Made by a program: the position numbers and the translations under genes. Positions 32,071-42,800 of a DNA stretch of 64,000 nucleotides are shown here, in pieces. The notes under the pieces are model-generated. The model saw nothing but the letters and a program-made list of their open reading frames with translations, was not told the origin of the DNA and searched no databases. The first letter of the stretch is position 1. Each line of letters starts with the position of its first letter. The stretch comes from Dendrolimus kikuchii (lineage: Eukaryota > Arthropoda > Insecta > Lepidoptera > Lasiocampidae), in NCBI GenBank assembly GCA_019925095.2, contig CM034388.1:5788501-5852500 (forward strand), written 5' to 3'.

Positions 32071-32469
32071 AAAGGATATACATAAAGGATTTTAAGTCTT
32101 TAAGAAGCTTAAGCAATCTGATTCTAGATGTCATTTGATGAGTTGCCTTTTATGTACTTAGTGAAAATACTTAAGATAATGATAAGTATTTTCCAAAGTG
32201 TTCAAATACAGGTCTCTTATCATTTTTTTTATCTTTGTAATATGATATCATTTCTAACTCTAGAGGAAAACAACCACTTGCCTGTTTTAAATCAAATACT
32301 TTTTTTGTAGAAATGTTGAATATAATGTGTGAAATAGAATAAAAAAATGAGTAAATGGAAATAGTAGTAAGCAGCGTTGAGTGATTGCTGAGAAGAAGTA
32401 GATGAATTTACTGTAAAAGAAAACAATGTTGGTTACTTTTATAAATCACTAGGATCTGTCCATGACTAT
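32071..32469. other. AT-rich spacer, nothing recognised
   Basis: A 60-codon frame (32128-32310) without domain. No repeat boundary seen. Confidence 0.4.
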
Positions 32470-32758
32470 GTCAACTTGAAACCGCTCCTGGGAAAATCCC
32501 CGTGGGATTCCTGCAAATAAAGTATCACAAATTTTATGACCAGACACTTTTTTTTTAATAAGTGAAAATATTACATTGGAGTCCCAATTTCTTTTTCCAC
32601 CGGGCTATTTTAAACGACTCTCAAAAAAAATTCTGTGGGTTCCCGGGATATAAAGCACCACAGATTTTAAGTTTGAGAATTTGCTATTAATCAGCGAAAA
32701 CCGCTTTGAAATCAGCCCAGTAGTTTTTACACGAATCCCGAACAAAGAGACAAACAAA
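32470..32758 (-). repeat. interspersed repeat, copy C (inverted relative of copies A and B)
   Basis: Contains ccgggatataaagcaccaca and cagcgaaaaccgctttgaaa tcagcccagtagtttttaca, the reverse complement of the gtaaaaactactgggccgat region of 18928-19395. It abuts the next repeat with almost no gap. Confidence 0.65.
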
Positions 32759-32770
32759 ATAAGCTTTTTT

Positions 32771-33076
32771 AAATACAAGCTTTTGAGATCCTGGATATCA
32801 TGTAGCTGCAGAGTGCTAGCCAAGACAAGTAAAACGATCCCAAACACTATGGGTCTATCTTGTTTAGTACAGGAGTTCCTATGGCCACCTTCCGACTCCA
32901 TCATCAGGTCAATTCCATGATACCATATTATTGCATTGTCACGCGATATACATATGCGTGCAAAATTTCAACTCAATCGGAAACTGGGAAGTTGGTCAAA
33001 TTTAACTTGCAAGATTCCACCCGACTTACATACATAGGTACATCCATTGCAAGTTAAATAAAAGCTTGTAAAAATC
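32771..33076 (+). repeat. interspersed repeat, copy 2 of 2 (aagcttgtaaaa-ended)
   Basis: Second copy of the 6478-6792 repeat, with the same start (aaatacaagcttttgagatc) and end (aagttaaataaaagcttgta). A few indels, for example in the acttacatac stretch. Confidence 0.8.
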
Positions 33077-34316
33077 TAAAAAACAAAACACTACACTTTT
33101 ACAATTTTGTAATATTATAGATTAATTGACAATATATTATGTAGGAATATTAAAATAGTGTACTGTAGATAGAAAAAACTGTGTGCCGATTTTCAAAGAC
33201 AAACAATATTTATGACAAAATACCTATTTTTATTAAATTCTTTATGTTTTATATTATTTATTATCTTCACAGCCAATATAATATCTTATATGGTTTTTTA
33301 CACGTTTAGTTAGTAATAACCTGGAAGAGTAAGGAAATAAGCAATAAGTCCACCATTCATTCCACCTATATTGTATCTAATTTTTAGGGTTCTCTAATAA
33401 TTATGCCAAAAACAGATTCCTTATTAACTTATAAATAATTTCTTAAAAAATGATTAGTACATAATAAAGTGTTCCATATAAATGACAAACATCCACTGTT
33501 TTCGTTATTTCACTGCATATAATCAGAAATACTCCATATATGTCAGATAAAAGGGTACTACGCACCTTTGCACAATTTGGTGTTTTTCCTTCGATAGTTT
33601 GATTTGAGCTAGGCACCAGTAAGATACTCACATCTTCTGTTTTTAAGTGTTTTAAAGTTAGACAGGTCGCGTCGCGGCGCAACGGATTAATTTGAGCTCT
33701 TATTAATGTTTTTAAGATATGTGGATTCGTAAGCATTTGTAGCGGGCGAGTTGCGAAACGCCTCTTATTGGAAACTGAAGGGGTAGGGAGAGATTTTGAA
33801 TAAGGAATGGAAACAAGCGAACTAATAGAATTATTGGTGTGTAATAATATCTTAAAAAGTTCTCAACGGGTCTTGTTCAACTTATAAGGATTTCATTTTT
33901 CAAAAACAGCCAAGGAACCCTGAAAAAGTTAATTTACCAACTATAAGTCAACTACAATAGTCCGTCGATACGCCTTGATATCTCTCTACACGTCCTTTTA
34001 ACGATTTAGCCTAATGGCTCCGATGTCTAATGGACATATGCCATTATGATAAGAAATAATAATTGTAAGCTGCCAGATTTTAGAACATCATTATTCTAAC
34101 GTTAATCCCTGTTGGTTACTCGACATTGGTCTTTCTACTCCTTCGTTTCCGCTGTACGGATTTTTATAAAGCTAGAGCGACATTAGGCACACGTCGGTCA
34201 CGGACGCCGATGTGGCCATTTCAGATCATAATATTATCTATGTTTCAGATCCCATACATTTTATATAGAGGCTAGTTGTTTTAAGGTACATACATTATAT
34301 CCACGCCAGCCTACAT
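33077..34316. other. intergenic DNA, no gene seen
   Basis: Open frames (for example minus strand 33443-33736) show no domain and no good splice context. Confidence 0.45.
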
Positions 34317-35110
34317 TTTTTTTAAGGCGGGGGAAATGCATTTCGCACATACCGGGTCCTTTGCTAGGGATTAGACCATAGTCGATCATGGAGGCATTCC
34401 ACTGAGAGCAATCCAAACAGTAATCGACCGGCTTGTGTGGAGACTCGAACCGATGGACAAATGCCCAGAGGCTAATACCCCACTAAAACCACCCTCCTCC
34501 CATGTGCCCCGCGCTTGAGGTAGGAAAGGCATGAGACTTAGAACGTAGTTACGCCCACGCCGATCCTAGCGCAAAAGTGCTTGAGAATGCTCCGGGAAGC
34601 AGTGCCAACTCACTTCGTCAACAGGGGTGAAGACTCCTCTGCTCCCTAGATGCTGACGTCGTTGCCCATGAGGAGGTGCATGAGTACGCGCAATTCCACT
34701 TCTCTCCCTATCTCGTTCCGCGGCCTCCTTTTAAGATATCACCGTCTCACAGAAATTGGCCGCACCCACCCAATGATCATCGCTATGCAGCATGGCTTGC
34801 ACCAGGCTGCCGAGCGAATCGATCGGACCTACTAGTGTCTCGAGTTCAAACCTCTGCGGTGCCCAGGTTGCGCACTCGACTAGCGTATGAAACGCCGTGT
34901 CTTGTGCGCCAAACTGGCGGCATTGAGAGGAAGGTATGCAGCTCACGATATGATTCAGATACTTATCGAAGCACCCATGCCCGGTAAGTATCTGCGTCAT
35001 CCTGAAGGTCAGGGTCCCGCGTTTCCGCAAGAGCCATCGCGACAGGTGCGGGCGCACGGCCTCCACTGTCTCATCGCATGCACGCCACGCTACATACGAC
35101 TACTACAGTC
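34317..35110 (-). mobile_element. R1-like LINE, 5'-truncated, decayed
   Basis: The minus-strand frame 34731-35066 reads LSRWLLRKRGTLTFRMTQIL, then TGHGCFDKYL, TAFHTLVECATWAPQRFEL and GSLVQAMLHSDDHW. This is the C-terminal gag-knuckle-like end of R1/Jockey-group polyproteins (TxRMTQVLTGHGCFxxYL...HTLxxCPAW). The cysteines expected after YLNHIV are partly lost. A T run at 34317-34324 (poly(A) on the minus strand) marks the 3' end. No reverse transcriptase remains. Confidence 0.7.
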
Positions 35111-35469
35111 GAGCTAACGATCCCAGATTTTCATTGGATGATAGAGGCTTCTGACAGCATAAACATAGTGTAGTTCTATGTCTCAGAAGTTAGAGGCTTC
35201 ATTACCCGATCGTCATCTGTCAAATTTGGTAGACGACGAGAAGAATTTGTGACAATCTGCGTGAAATGCACGACATAACCCACGTTATTGTCGCGCGTGG
35301 ATTTGGTGTACTGCACACCATCCTATGACGCGAAGACATATCATACATATGCCTTGGCCTAATGTAGTACTCGCTTATAATATTATGTGGTGCCTTGAGG
35401 AGTTTCTTTAAAATCGTGTTGCAACGATCCAACTACTTGGACCGAGTTCACTCATCCGTCTATCATAAT
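35111..35469. other. spacer, nothing recognised
   Basis: Mixed composition. The minus-strand 70-codon frame at 35220-35432 has no domain. Confidence 0.4.
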
Positions 35470-35746
35470 CCGTGCAGGAATGGAGAAAGAATACAATTTC
35501 CTGCGGCCGCGACCTGTCGTAAGAGGCGTCAAAACAACATACAACCAGGTGGTAGGGTATTTGCCCGACTGGATGGCTACCACTCTTGGTCTGAAGTATG
35601 TCGCCACCAGGTTCTAGTCTCCCTTAAGAGAGCAGCAGCGCATTTGTAGCACCTTTGGTGTTGCAAATGTCCATAGGCGATGGTAACCGCTTTCCATCAA
35701 GTGGGCCGTCTGCCTGTCTGCTGAACTCCTGCAATAAAAAAGAACT
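35470..35746 (+). mobile_element. SINE-like retroposon, copy 6 (internal deletion)
   Basis: Full ends (ccgtgcaggaatggagaaag and ctgctgaactcctgcaataa) but missing about 35 bp around the caacaaccttgagttgtg segment. Confidence 0.88.
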
Positions 35747-36969
35747 CATATGGAATAACTTGTTAGGAATACAAATACAATATTCTCACTCGGATAGAGG
35801 TCGGCTCTCACTGGTTTGAGTTTACTTGTATGAATCTTTAGTTTTACATGAAACGTATTTATTGTAAATATATTTCCTACAAGCATAAATCTTACATATT
35901 ACGAATATGCCTATCAATGACTCACCTACCACGGTCACAAGCTATGCACACAAATAGGTACCTTATGTGAAACCATTTCATGCATCAAGCACCTAGTGAT
36001 TCACGGATGATAAATGAAGCGGAAACGCTAGAAATAATTATGTTGTCTTAAGCGATTTCGCTTACAGCGACCGCTGTGTATTGTTGATGTTATAATAACG
36101 CCATATAAAGTTCCCGTATTAGGCTCATCAGGCCTCTCATGTTTTAAGGGAATGGATAGTATTCACACCACGTTTATCCAATTCCGGGTTTCTGTATCTG
36201 ATTTATCCATTCATTTGCTTTGATACTGGTTAAAATTTAACATAAACTCCATACAAGTGATTTGAAACTTTTGACCAGTAGTAGGGTAGGTAGTACGAGT
36301 AGGCACAATGCGGATTGGCGGGTTTAAATCCACGTACTCAGCTGCGAGCCGTAGCACTATAACTAAGCGGATACAGTAACGCGCTGTAATGTTTACGCCG
36401 ACATTGGTCTTTGCTTTGTTGGGTCGTTCAAGCACGCCGCGTGCCGCTCGCACACACTATGGTTGTTGGTTACTACTGTCTATGACATAGTTATAATTTT
36501 ATGTAATCTGTAAAGACATTTCTTTTGTCTATGCTGATGTGTACTCTGTGGTCTATGGTTTATATAACATAAATTACATTTGTTACCGTTAAAGGACGCC
36601 ACGTAAGTTCGCAATAAATTCCATTATTTTACCAATTACAAGTTTAATTTTTATATAATTATTTGTGTGCAACACAAATCATTTTAATGTTTTTTTGAGA
36701 AAACAGCTAAATTGATAGTGAATTTGACTTTGACCGACTTATTAAAAATAATTCAATACCTTTACAGTACATCATATTGTTCATTAGATATAAAAACCAG
36801 AAGAAAGAAAAAGATTTCTTCCTGTGTTATTTTTATGTGAAATCTGAAAGTGCGACGCGGACACGCTTAATATTAGTATTAAGGGCTCATATTTTATAAG
36901 GCCCATTTTAGCAGCTAACAGAAACTATTGGGCGTGGGTCCGAAATAAAAAATCTTTTTCTGAATCACC

Positions 36970-36970
<1 letters not shown>
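35747..36970. other. intergenic DNA, no gene seen
   Basis: 36225-36300 holds a fragment of the ttaacataaactccatac MITE family. The minus-strand frame 36211-36453 overlaps it and is not called. Confidence 0.45.

Positions 36971-37015
<45 letters not shown>
36971..37015. repeat. (TA)n microsatellite
   Basis: About 20 TA units immediately before the 3' tail of the minus-strand RTE copy. Confidence 0.95.
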
Positions 37016-37018
<3 letters not shown>

Positions 37019-37026
37019 GTATAATA

Positions 37027-37780
37027 TACATACATACATACATAACTTCACGCCAGTTCCCTTGCGGGGTAGGCACGAACAACAGAGTGCCATTTAGGCT
37101 TATTCTTACACACCTCACTTGCCTCTTTGACATTCATAACTCTTGTCATGCAAGCTCGTCTGTTCTTAAGGCTCCTGACATCACCTTCTGCTAGTACACG
37201 ATCAATTTGATCATGGAAGGTGTGTCGTGGCCTTCCACGACTTCTGCATCCATCCACTTTTGCATTGTATATCTGTTTAGTCATTCTTTCATCATGCATT
37301 CTTTCCACATGCCCGAACCACCGGAGCATTCCTTTCCTTACCTTCACCCCGACACTCTCTTTCAGACCAACTCTCTTTCTTACTTCGGTATTACGAACGC
37401 GGTCCGCGAGCGTCACTCCGCAGATTTTGCGCAGTGCTCGCATCTCGACCGCGTACTCTACTTTCATGCTCTTTCTTCCATACCCAACTCTCGCTTCCAT
37501 ACGCGAGCGTAGGTACCAGCACCGCGTTGTGTACGGCGAGCTGGGCCTTCTGGCTGAGGTTCTTAGCGCCTAGAAGTTTACCTAACGCTCCATTTAAACT
37601 ATTCCCCAAATTCACTCTTCTTTCTATATCAGCGGTGTACCTTCCATCCCTGCTAAAAGCACATCCAAGATATACAAACTCATTCACTTGCTCCAGCATA
37701 ACATCATCGACCATTATCCTTGCATTCGTTCTGGTTTCTTCTCTTTCAAACACCATAACCTTTGTTTTCTTCGCATTCAA
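37027..37780 (-). mobile_element. RTE-type LINE, 5'-truncated copy with one frameshift
   Basis: The longest RTE piece here. The minus-strand frame 37391-37780 starts MNAKKTKVMVFEREE, continues VNEFVYLGCAFSRDGRY, NGALGKLLGAKNLS and LAYGSESWVWKKEHESR. A frameshift near 37450 moves to the frame 37048-37500, with MRALRKICGVTLADRVRN, MLRWFGHVERMHDERMTKQ and AYPARELA. Tail: (CATA)n on the plus strand. This is the thumb and C-terminal region of the polyprotein; the catalytic FADD motif is upstream and missing. Confidence 0.88.
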
Positions 37781-37788
37781 ATAAATAA

Positions 37789-37792
<4 letters not shown>

Positions 37793-37831
<39 letters not shown>

Positions 37832-37839
37832 ATATATAT
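37793..37839. repeat. (TA)n microsatellite between inverted RTE copies
   Basis: About 20 TA units with one interruption, separating the minus-strand copy from the plus-strand copy. Confidence 0.93.
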
Positions 37840-38030
37840 GATCAAATTGATCGTGTACTAGCAGAAGGTGATGTCAGGAGCCTTAAGAACAGACGAGCGA
37901 GCATGACAAGAGTTATGAATGTAAAAGAAGCAAGTGAGGTGTGTAAGAATAAGCCTAAATGGAGCTCTGTTGTTCGTGCCTACCCCGCAAGGGAACTAGC
38001 GTGAAGTTATGTATGTATGTATGTATGTAT
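37840..38030 (+). mobile_element. RTE-type LINE, 3' 190 bp
   Basis: gatcaaattgatcgtgtact through gtgaagttatgtatgtatgt. It translates to DQIDRVLAEGDVRSLKNRR and AYPARELA-like text. It is an inverted copy of 37030-37220. Confidence 0.88.
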
Positions 38031-38186
38031 ATATATATATAATTTCATCCCTGTTCAAGTTATTTCGTATAATTTTTAATTTGCATATAAAAATGTCTGC
38101 CATGACAGACATTTAATTCGGAAGTTTTGTTTGTGGAGTGACGTTTACCGTGCAAAACAAATAATTTCAAAGTATATAATACTAGC

Positions 38187-38230
38187 TTCTGCTCGCCACT
38201 TCGTCCGCGTGGAATAGTTAAAAAAAAATA
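38187..38230 (+). mobile_element. retroposon head fragment (actagcttctgctcgc type)
   Basis: The stretch ctagcttctgctcgccactt cgtccgcgtgg is the start of the lepidopteran repeat also present at 47030. Confidence 0.5.
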
Positions 38231-38244
38231 AGGTTGCTCTTAGC

Positions 38245-38842
38245 GTGATGATATATGAAAATATGTGGCATCATGAACTAGAAGACTTGAGAGGAAATAT
38301 GGGGCTTAGGAACCACGAACAAGTTCCCTGTGAGGGTAGGTTTGCACCAGGGATCCGCTTTAAGTCCTTACCTGTTTCTGCTGGTCATGGATGCACTGGC
38401 CACAGAGGTACAGGATGCGGCCCCTGCTGCATGCTCTTCGCAGATGATATTGTCCTGGTGGATGAAGATGGGGTAGCACTTCAAAACAAACTAAACAGGT
38501 GGCGGCAAGCGCTAGAGGGCGTTGGATTAAAAATCAGCAGAACCAAAACCGAATACCTGTTTTGTGATTTCGGCGGGACCTCTAGTGCTGTGCCTCTTAA
38601 ACTACAATCAGTCACACTACCATGTAACCCCGAATTCAAATACCTTGGTTCACTACTGCAGAATAATTGTGATATAGAGAGGGATGTAAGGAGAAGAATA
38701 AATGTAGCATGGCTGAAGTGGAGACAGGTAACCGGTGTGACGTGCGACAAACTAATGCCACTGAAACTAAAAGGTCAAATATATAAATCTATCATACGAC
38801 CAGTCATGCTATACGGGTCGGAATGTTGGGCCACTAAAGTGA
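38245..38842 (+). pseudogene. RTE/BovB-like reverse transcriptase fragment
   Basis: The frame from about 38400 to 38842 carries CMLFADDIVLVDEDG, the FADD polymerase active site, then GLKISRTKTEYLFCDFGG, FKYLGSLLQNNCDIERDVRR and IYKSIIRPVMLYGSECWATK, all standard blocks of RTE-type reverse transcriptases. Just upstream, in another frame, lies GLHQGSALSPYLFLLVMDAL, so a frameshift around 38430 separates palm motif A from motif C. Homology ends after WATK. Unlike the (TATG)n-ended RTE family here, so a second lineage. Dead. Confidence 0.8.
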
Positions 38843-38929
38843 TAAACTATCACACATTGGTTACGTCGATGTGCAGGTTTCATTACGATGTGTTCTTTCA
38901 CTGTCAGCGCGTGGTAATTTTTTATTACT

Positions 38930-39445
38930 AGAGTATAGCAGATAAGATGACGGCCCACCGGATGGACATTTGCAGCACCAAAGGTGTTGTCGATCTTGAA
39001 GAGGGACTAGAACCTGTCCATTAATGGTAGAACACAATTCAAGATTGTTATGCCGGCATAATCTAGACCAGGAGTGATAGTCATCCAGGCGGAAACAACC
39101 CTACCAGGAGTTATGGGTCGTTTTATCGCCTCTTACGATAAGCCGCTTGGTCGCGGGAATTAGTACACGTTTTCCGTTCCTGTCGTCGTCTGCAGCCATT
39201 CGTAGTCCACTACTGGACGTAGGCCTCTCCAAGTCGGCGCCACTCATCCGGGTCCTTTGACTTCCTCATCCAGCGCCTACCGGCGACCTTGCACAGGTCG
39301 TCGGTCCATCGGGGTGGAGGGCGTCCGACATAGTGTCGGAGAGTTTACCGAGACGCGGTCTCCACTCCAGGACTCGTCTGTTCCATCGATCGTCGGTCCT
39401 GCAGCAGACGTGGCCGTTTTTCGTTCCTGCCCTGATAAAATTGTA
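38930..39445 (-). mobile_element. SINE-like retroposon, copy 7, diverged and split by a LINE tail
   Basis: Minus-strand copy with ctagagtatagcagataaga, atggacatttgcagcaccaa aggtgttg, tagaccaggagtgatag and cgcctcttacgataagccgc. Its 5' end (cgttttccgttcctg) is repeated after the insertion as cgtttttcgttcctg, then ccctgataaaa. More diverged than the other copies, so older. Confidence 0.8.
39183..39414 (-). mobile_element. LINE 3' end inserted in SINE copy 7, 15-bp target duplication
   Basis: The reverse complement reads RPRLGKLSDTMSDALHPDGP in one frame and ends gaggcctacgtccagtagtg gactacgaatggctgcagac gacga, the signature end of a LINE family whose proteins finish GRRSVGRPPxRWTDDL...RLGEAYVQQWT. 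The flanks 39168-39182 and 39415-39429 match at 14 of 15 positions. A related remnant is at 44450-44906. Confidence 0.85.
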
Positions 39446-40102
39446 CTAATATATACATTAGGTCCGAAGATTGCCGAAGTCTTTCCATGATTGCAGTTCA
39501 GGATTCAGATTCACTTCACTTGAAACGCGAGAACATTAATTCTGATTTTCGAGGCTGTTATACCTCGTATTGTGGCTTATATGACCTATTTTAGTAGTGA
39601 ATGTGCGGTCAGACTTCGGACAGGTCAAAATGCCACCACAATTGTTGTAGATTATGCTAATAGGAGAGTGGGCATTTTTTTCGTCGCTTCTGGCATTAAT
39701 GCTTGTAGCAACGCTAACCTTCTTGAGGAATTTTCGTGCGATAGCGGGATTCCGAAGACGCGGTCGTTTTTCAAATGCATTAATATTTTATTGTAAATAA
39801 AGTAAGACATGTAGGTAAGTAGTATTTAAAAAAAAACAATAAAACCAAATTATTTATCTCTCTTTTCTAAAGATATAGATATTTATTTATTTATTAGTAA
39901 TAAATAAATAAAGATGTAGATATTTGTTTTATATTGTTTTGATAATAATTAAAGGAGTAAAATAGTTCCATGTCCATAATTTGGAGTTAATTTGGTGATT
40001 TTTTATTAAAGTTAAAATAACGATTACGAAAAATCCGCGTTATGTCTCACATGGTGAAAATTTATGATATTTTATTTTGGTACATTATTGATCAGTAATT
40101 AC
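39446..40102. other. AT-rich spacer, no gene seen
   Basis: The 74-codon frame at 39572-39796 (ALRTGQ-like, no domain) is not supported by splice sites or a promoter. Confidence 0.4.
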
Positions 40103-40395
40103 TAGACATCGGATTATATGCACTATCAAAATGGCAAAATATGCATGCAAATATGCACTAAAAAGCGGCGAAATATGCACAATCAATAAACCATTTATTA
40201 TTATATTAATTAGAATTTAAGTTTGTTTTCACATTATATTTATATATTAAACATATCTTAATATTAGTTATAAATTATTACTACCGAAATAAGCACTGTC
40301 AATGAAAAAGTACCAAAATATGCAATAACGCTATAAAAATAGATTTATATGCATTGGCATATGCAAACATGCAAATGCATATAATCCGATGTCTA
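40103..40395. mobile_element. hAT-type MITE with perfect terminal inverted repeats
   Basis: The 20-bp ends (tagacatcggattatatgca) are perfect inverted copies at 40103-40122 and 40376-40395. Flanking gtaattac (40095-40102) and gtaattag (40396-40403) form an 8-bp target duplication with one mismatch, the length typical of hAT. Subterminal DNA is full of atatgca and atgcaaat motifs. No ORF. Confidence 0.9.
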
Positions 40396-40403
40396 GTAAT
40401 TAG

Positions 40404-40636
40404 CAAAGAAAAATTGTTTCGTTTGCACGCCACTTTCGACCATTTCCGGCATTAGGACCCTTAAGTACGCGACCCACCTTGGTTCCTTTTGCCGTCCATT
40501 AAATAATGAGAATGCAAGTAAACAAGTGGTTGGTTAAAGGGTTATTTAAGAATATGGATGCGGACACAAACATGTTACAGTGAATGCTAAGATTATTTAC
40601 ATAGTTGATTATCTTTTAAGAATAGGGGAGTTTTTT
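40404..40636. other. spacer, nothing recognised
   Basis: No element or frame supported. Confidence 0.35.
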
Positions 40637-40877
40637 GTTTTTTTTTTTTTTTTATTGCAGGAGATCAGCAGCCAGGCAGACGGCCCACTTGATGGAAAGC
40701 GGTTACCATCGCCTATGGACATTTGCAACACCAAAGTAGCTACAAATGCGCTGCTGCTCTCTTAAGGGAGACTGGAACCTGGTCACTAATGCCGGAACAC
40801 AACTCAAGGTGGTTATGGCGACATACTTTAGACCAGGGGTGGTCGCCATCCGGTCGGGCAAATGCCCTACCACCTGG
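40637..40877 (-). mobile_element. SINE-like retroposon, copy 8 (5'-truncated)
   Basis: Poly(T), attgcaggagatcagcagcc, and on to atgccctaccacctgg, where it stops, lacking the first 90 bp of the family. This 5' breakpoint is almost the same as in copies 3 and 10. Confidence 0.88.
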
Positions 40878-41508
40878 GAGTTACGTCTTATATATCATCT
40901 TACATAATGTCTTAATATCATGATTGATTTTTGTTATTTGTGTTTAAACAACAATTAACGCGCTGTTTGGCTCAGTTTACTTATACATACTTATGACGTC
41001 ATAAGTTCGCACGCTCGTGTAAAATCTATAAGGCTGTCACATTTTATAAGATAATAAAAAAGTATCTCAGTTGTTCTGTCTGCTCCTCTATTATGATACG
41101 GTTATGAAGTATTGTATAATCCTACTTTGGATACGAGTGATTTTTTTACCTAATTACGTCACCTACCGGGCCGTTATAACACGATCGATAATATCGTTGT
41201 GCTGATTTCTTCAGCGTGTAATTTCGACCAACACGTGGTTTTTGGAACGAAGTTCCTTATCGTCTGTTACACGGCGGACAGGAACTAGACGAAAAAAGTG
41301 TAACCGAACAGAAAAATGCTGAACGCTGTATATTATACAATTAATGAAATAAGTTCTAAAATAAAATAATATAGAGTTTTGAAATTAGAAGTTCTTAGTT
41401 AATTGCCCTTATTACTATATTATATAATTTCTTCGAAGGTCTTCGAAATTTCTTTTCAATCAGGTGTCCCGAAGACACCTAATTAGTTTTTATTTTTGTT
41501 TTGTGGAC
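40878..41508. other. AT-rich DNA, no gene seen
   Basis: A perfect 14-bp palindrome ttatgacgtcataa (40991-41004, CRE-type core) and an inverted pair gtgtcccgaagacacct near 41464 are the only structures noticed. Confidence 0.4.
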
Positions 41509-41520
41509 TATTAATTAGTA

Positions 41521-42149
41521 CATACATAGATACATACATAACTTTACGCCAGTTACCTTGCGGGGTAGGCACGAACAACAGAGTGCCATTTAGGCTTATT
41601 CTTACACACCTCACTTGCCTCTTTGACATTCATAACTCTTGTCATGCAAGCTCGTCTGTTCTTAAGGCTCCTGACATCACCTTCTGCTAGTACACGATCA
41701 ATTTATCATGGAAGGTGTGTCGTGGCCTTCCACGACTTCTGCATCCATCCACTTTTGCATTGTATATCTGTTTAGTCATTCTTTCATCATGCATTCTTTC
41801 CACATGCCCGAACCACCGGAGCATTCCTTTCCTTACCTTCACCCCGACACTCTCTTTCAGACCAACTCTCTTTCTTACTTCGGTATTACGAACGCGGTCC
41901 GCGAGCGTCACTCCGCAGATTTTGCGCAGTGCTCGCATCTCGACCGCGTTTACTCTACTTTCATGCTCTCTCTTCCATACCCAACTCTCGCATCCATACG
42001 TGAGCGTAGGTACCAGCACCGCGTTGAGTATGGCGAGCAGGGCCTTCTGGCTGAGGTTCTTAGCGCCTAGAAGTTTACCTAACGCTCCATTCACACTATT
42101 CCCCAAATTCACTCTTCTTTCTATATCAGCAGTGTACCTTCCATCCCTT
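41521..42149 (-). mobile_element. RTE-type LINE, 5'-truncated copy with 12-bp target duplication
   Basis: The minus-strand frame 41687-42112 begins MNLGNSVNGALGKLLGAKN and continues LTYGCESWVWKREHESR and MLRWFGHVERMHDERMTKQ. One base is missing near 41704, so the last 50 codons continue in another frame to AYPARELA-like text. tattaattagta lies at 41509-41520 and 42170-42181. About 20 bp of AT-rich filler (42150-42169) separate the truncated 5' end from the right duplication. Confidence 0.88.
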
Positions 42150-42383
42150 ATTAATATATAAAAATATATTATTAATTAGTAAAGTACATATATAATCAAA
42201 TATGAAATGATAAAGTATAATGCCGCTTAAATTTTGTATGTAAATATAGATTAACGCATAATAACTTGTTTAATCGAAAGACTTTGGATCTATTGATTTA
42301 TGATTATTACAACTAGTTTCGATTTGGACATATTCATATCTTTTAAACACTGCAAGATATCGAAAGGAACGTAAATGTTAATC

Positions 42384-42800
42384 TATAATATTATAAAATT
42401 CTAAACATGCTGTGTCTGTACATTGAAGCTATTTAAAAAAGAAACATCTGGAATAGACTAATATACACGATGGAGAATACGATGCAATTTTTTTTAGATT
42501 TCTTGTCTGTCTATTTGTTCGGGATTCACGTAAAAACTACTGGGCCGATTTCGATGCGGTTTTCGCTGATCGAGAGCAAATTCTTAGAGCTAAAATCCGC
42601 GCTACTTTTTATCCAGGGCACCCCGCAGAATTCTGGGAATGATTTAAAATAGCCAGATTAAAAATAAATCAAATTCCTATGTGATTTTTAGATTTATCGA
42701 TAATAAATTTTATGTAATAAAATATGTGATATTTTTATCCTGGGAGCGGTTTGTAGTTGTTCGTGTGCATGAAATTAGCTTATTCCGGCACAGTTTTCAC
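42384..42800 (+). repeat. interspersed repeat, copy B (ttctaaacatg family)
   Basis: Parallel to 18928-19395: attataaaattctaaacatg, gattcacgtaaaaactactg ggccgatttcg, and ttttatcctgggagcggttt. It is missing some of the ccgcgggaattt segment. Confidence 0.75.

Noticed and set aside
37207..37784. Three plus-strand frames of 100-117 codons, and similar ones at 41708-42161
   Set aside because: Antisense shadows of the minus-strand RTE copies; the same frames appear wherever the RTE copy occurs.
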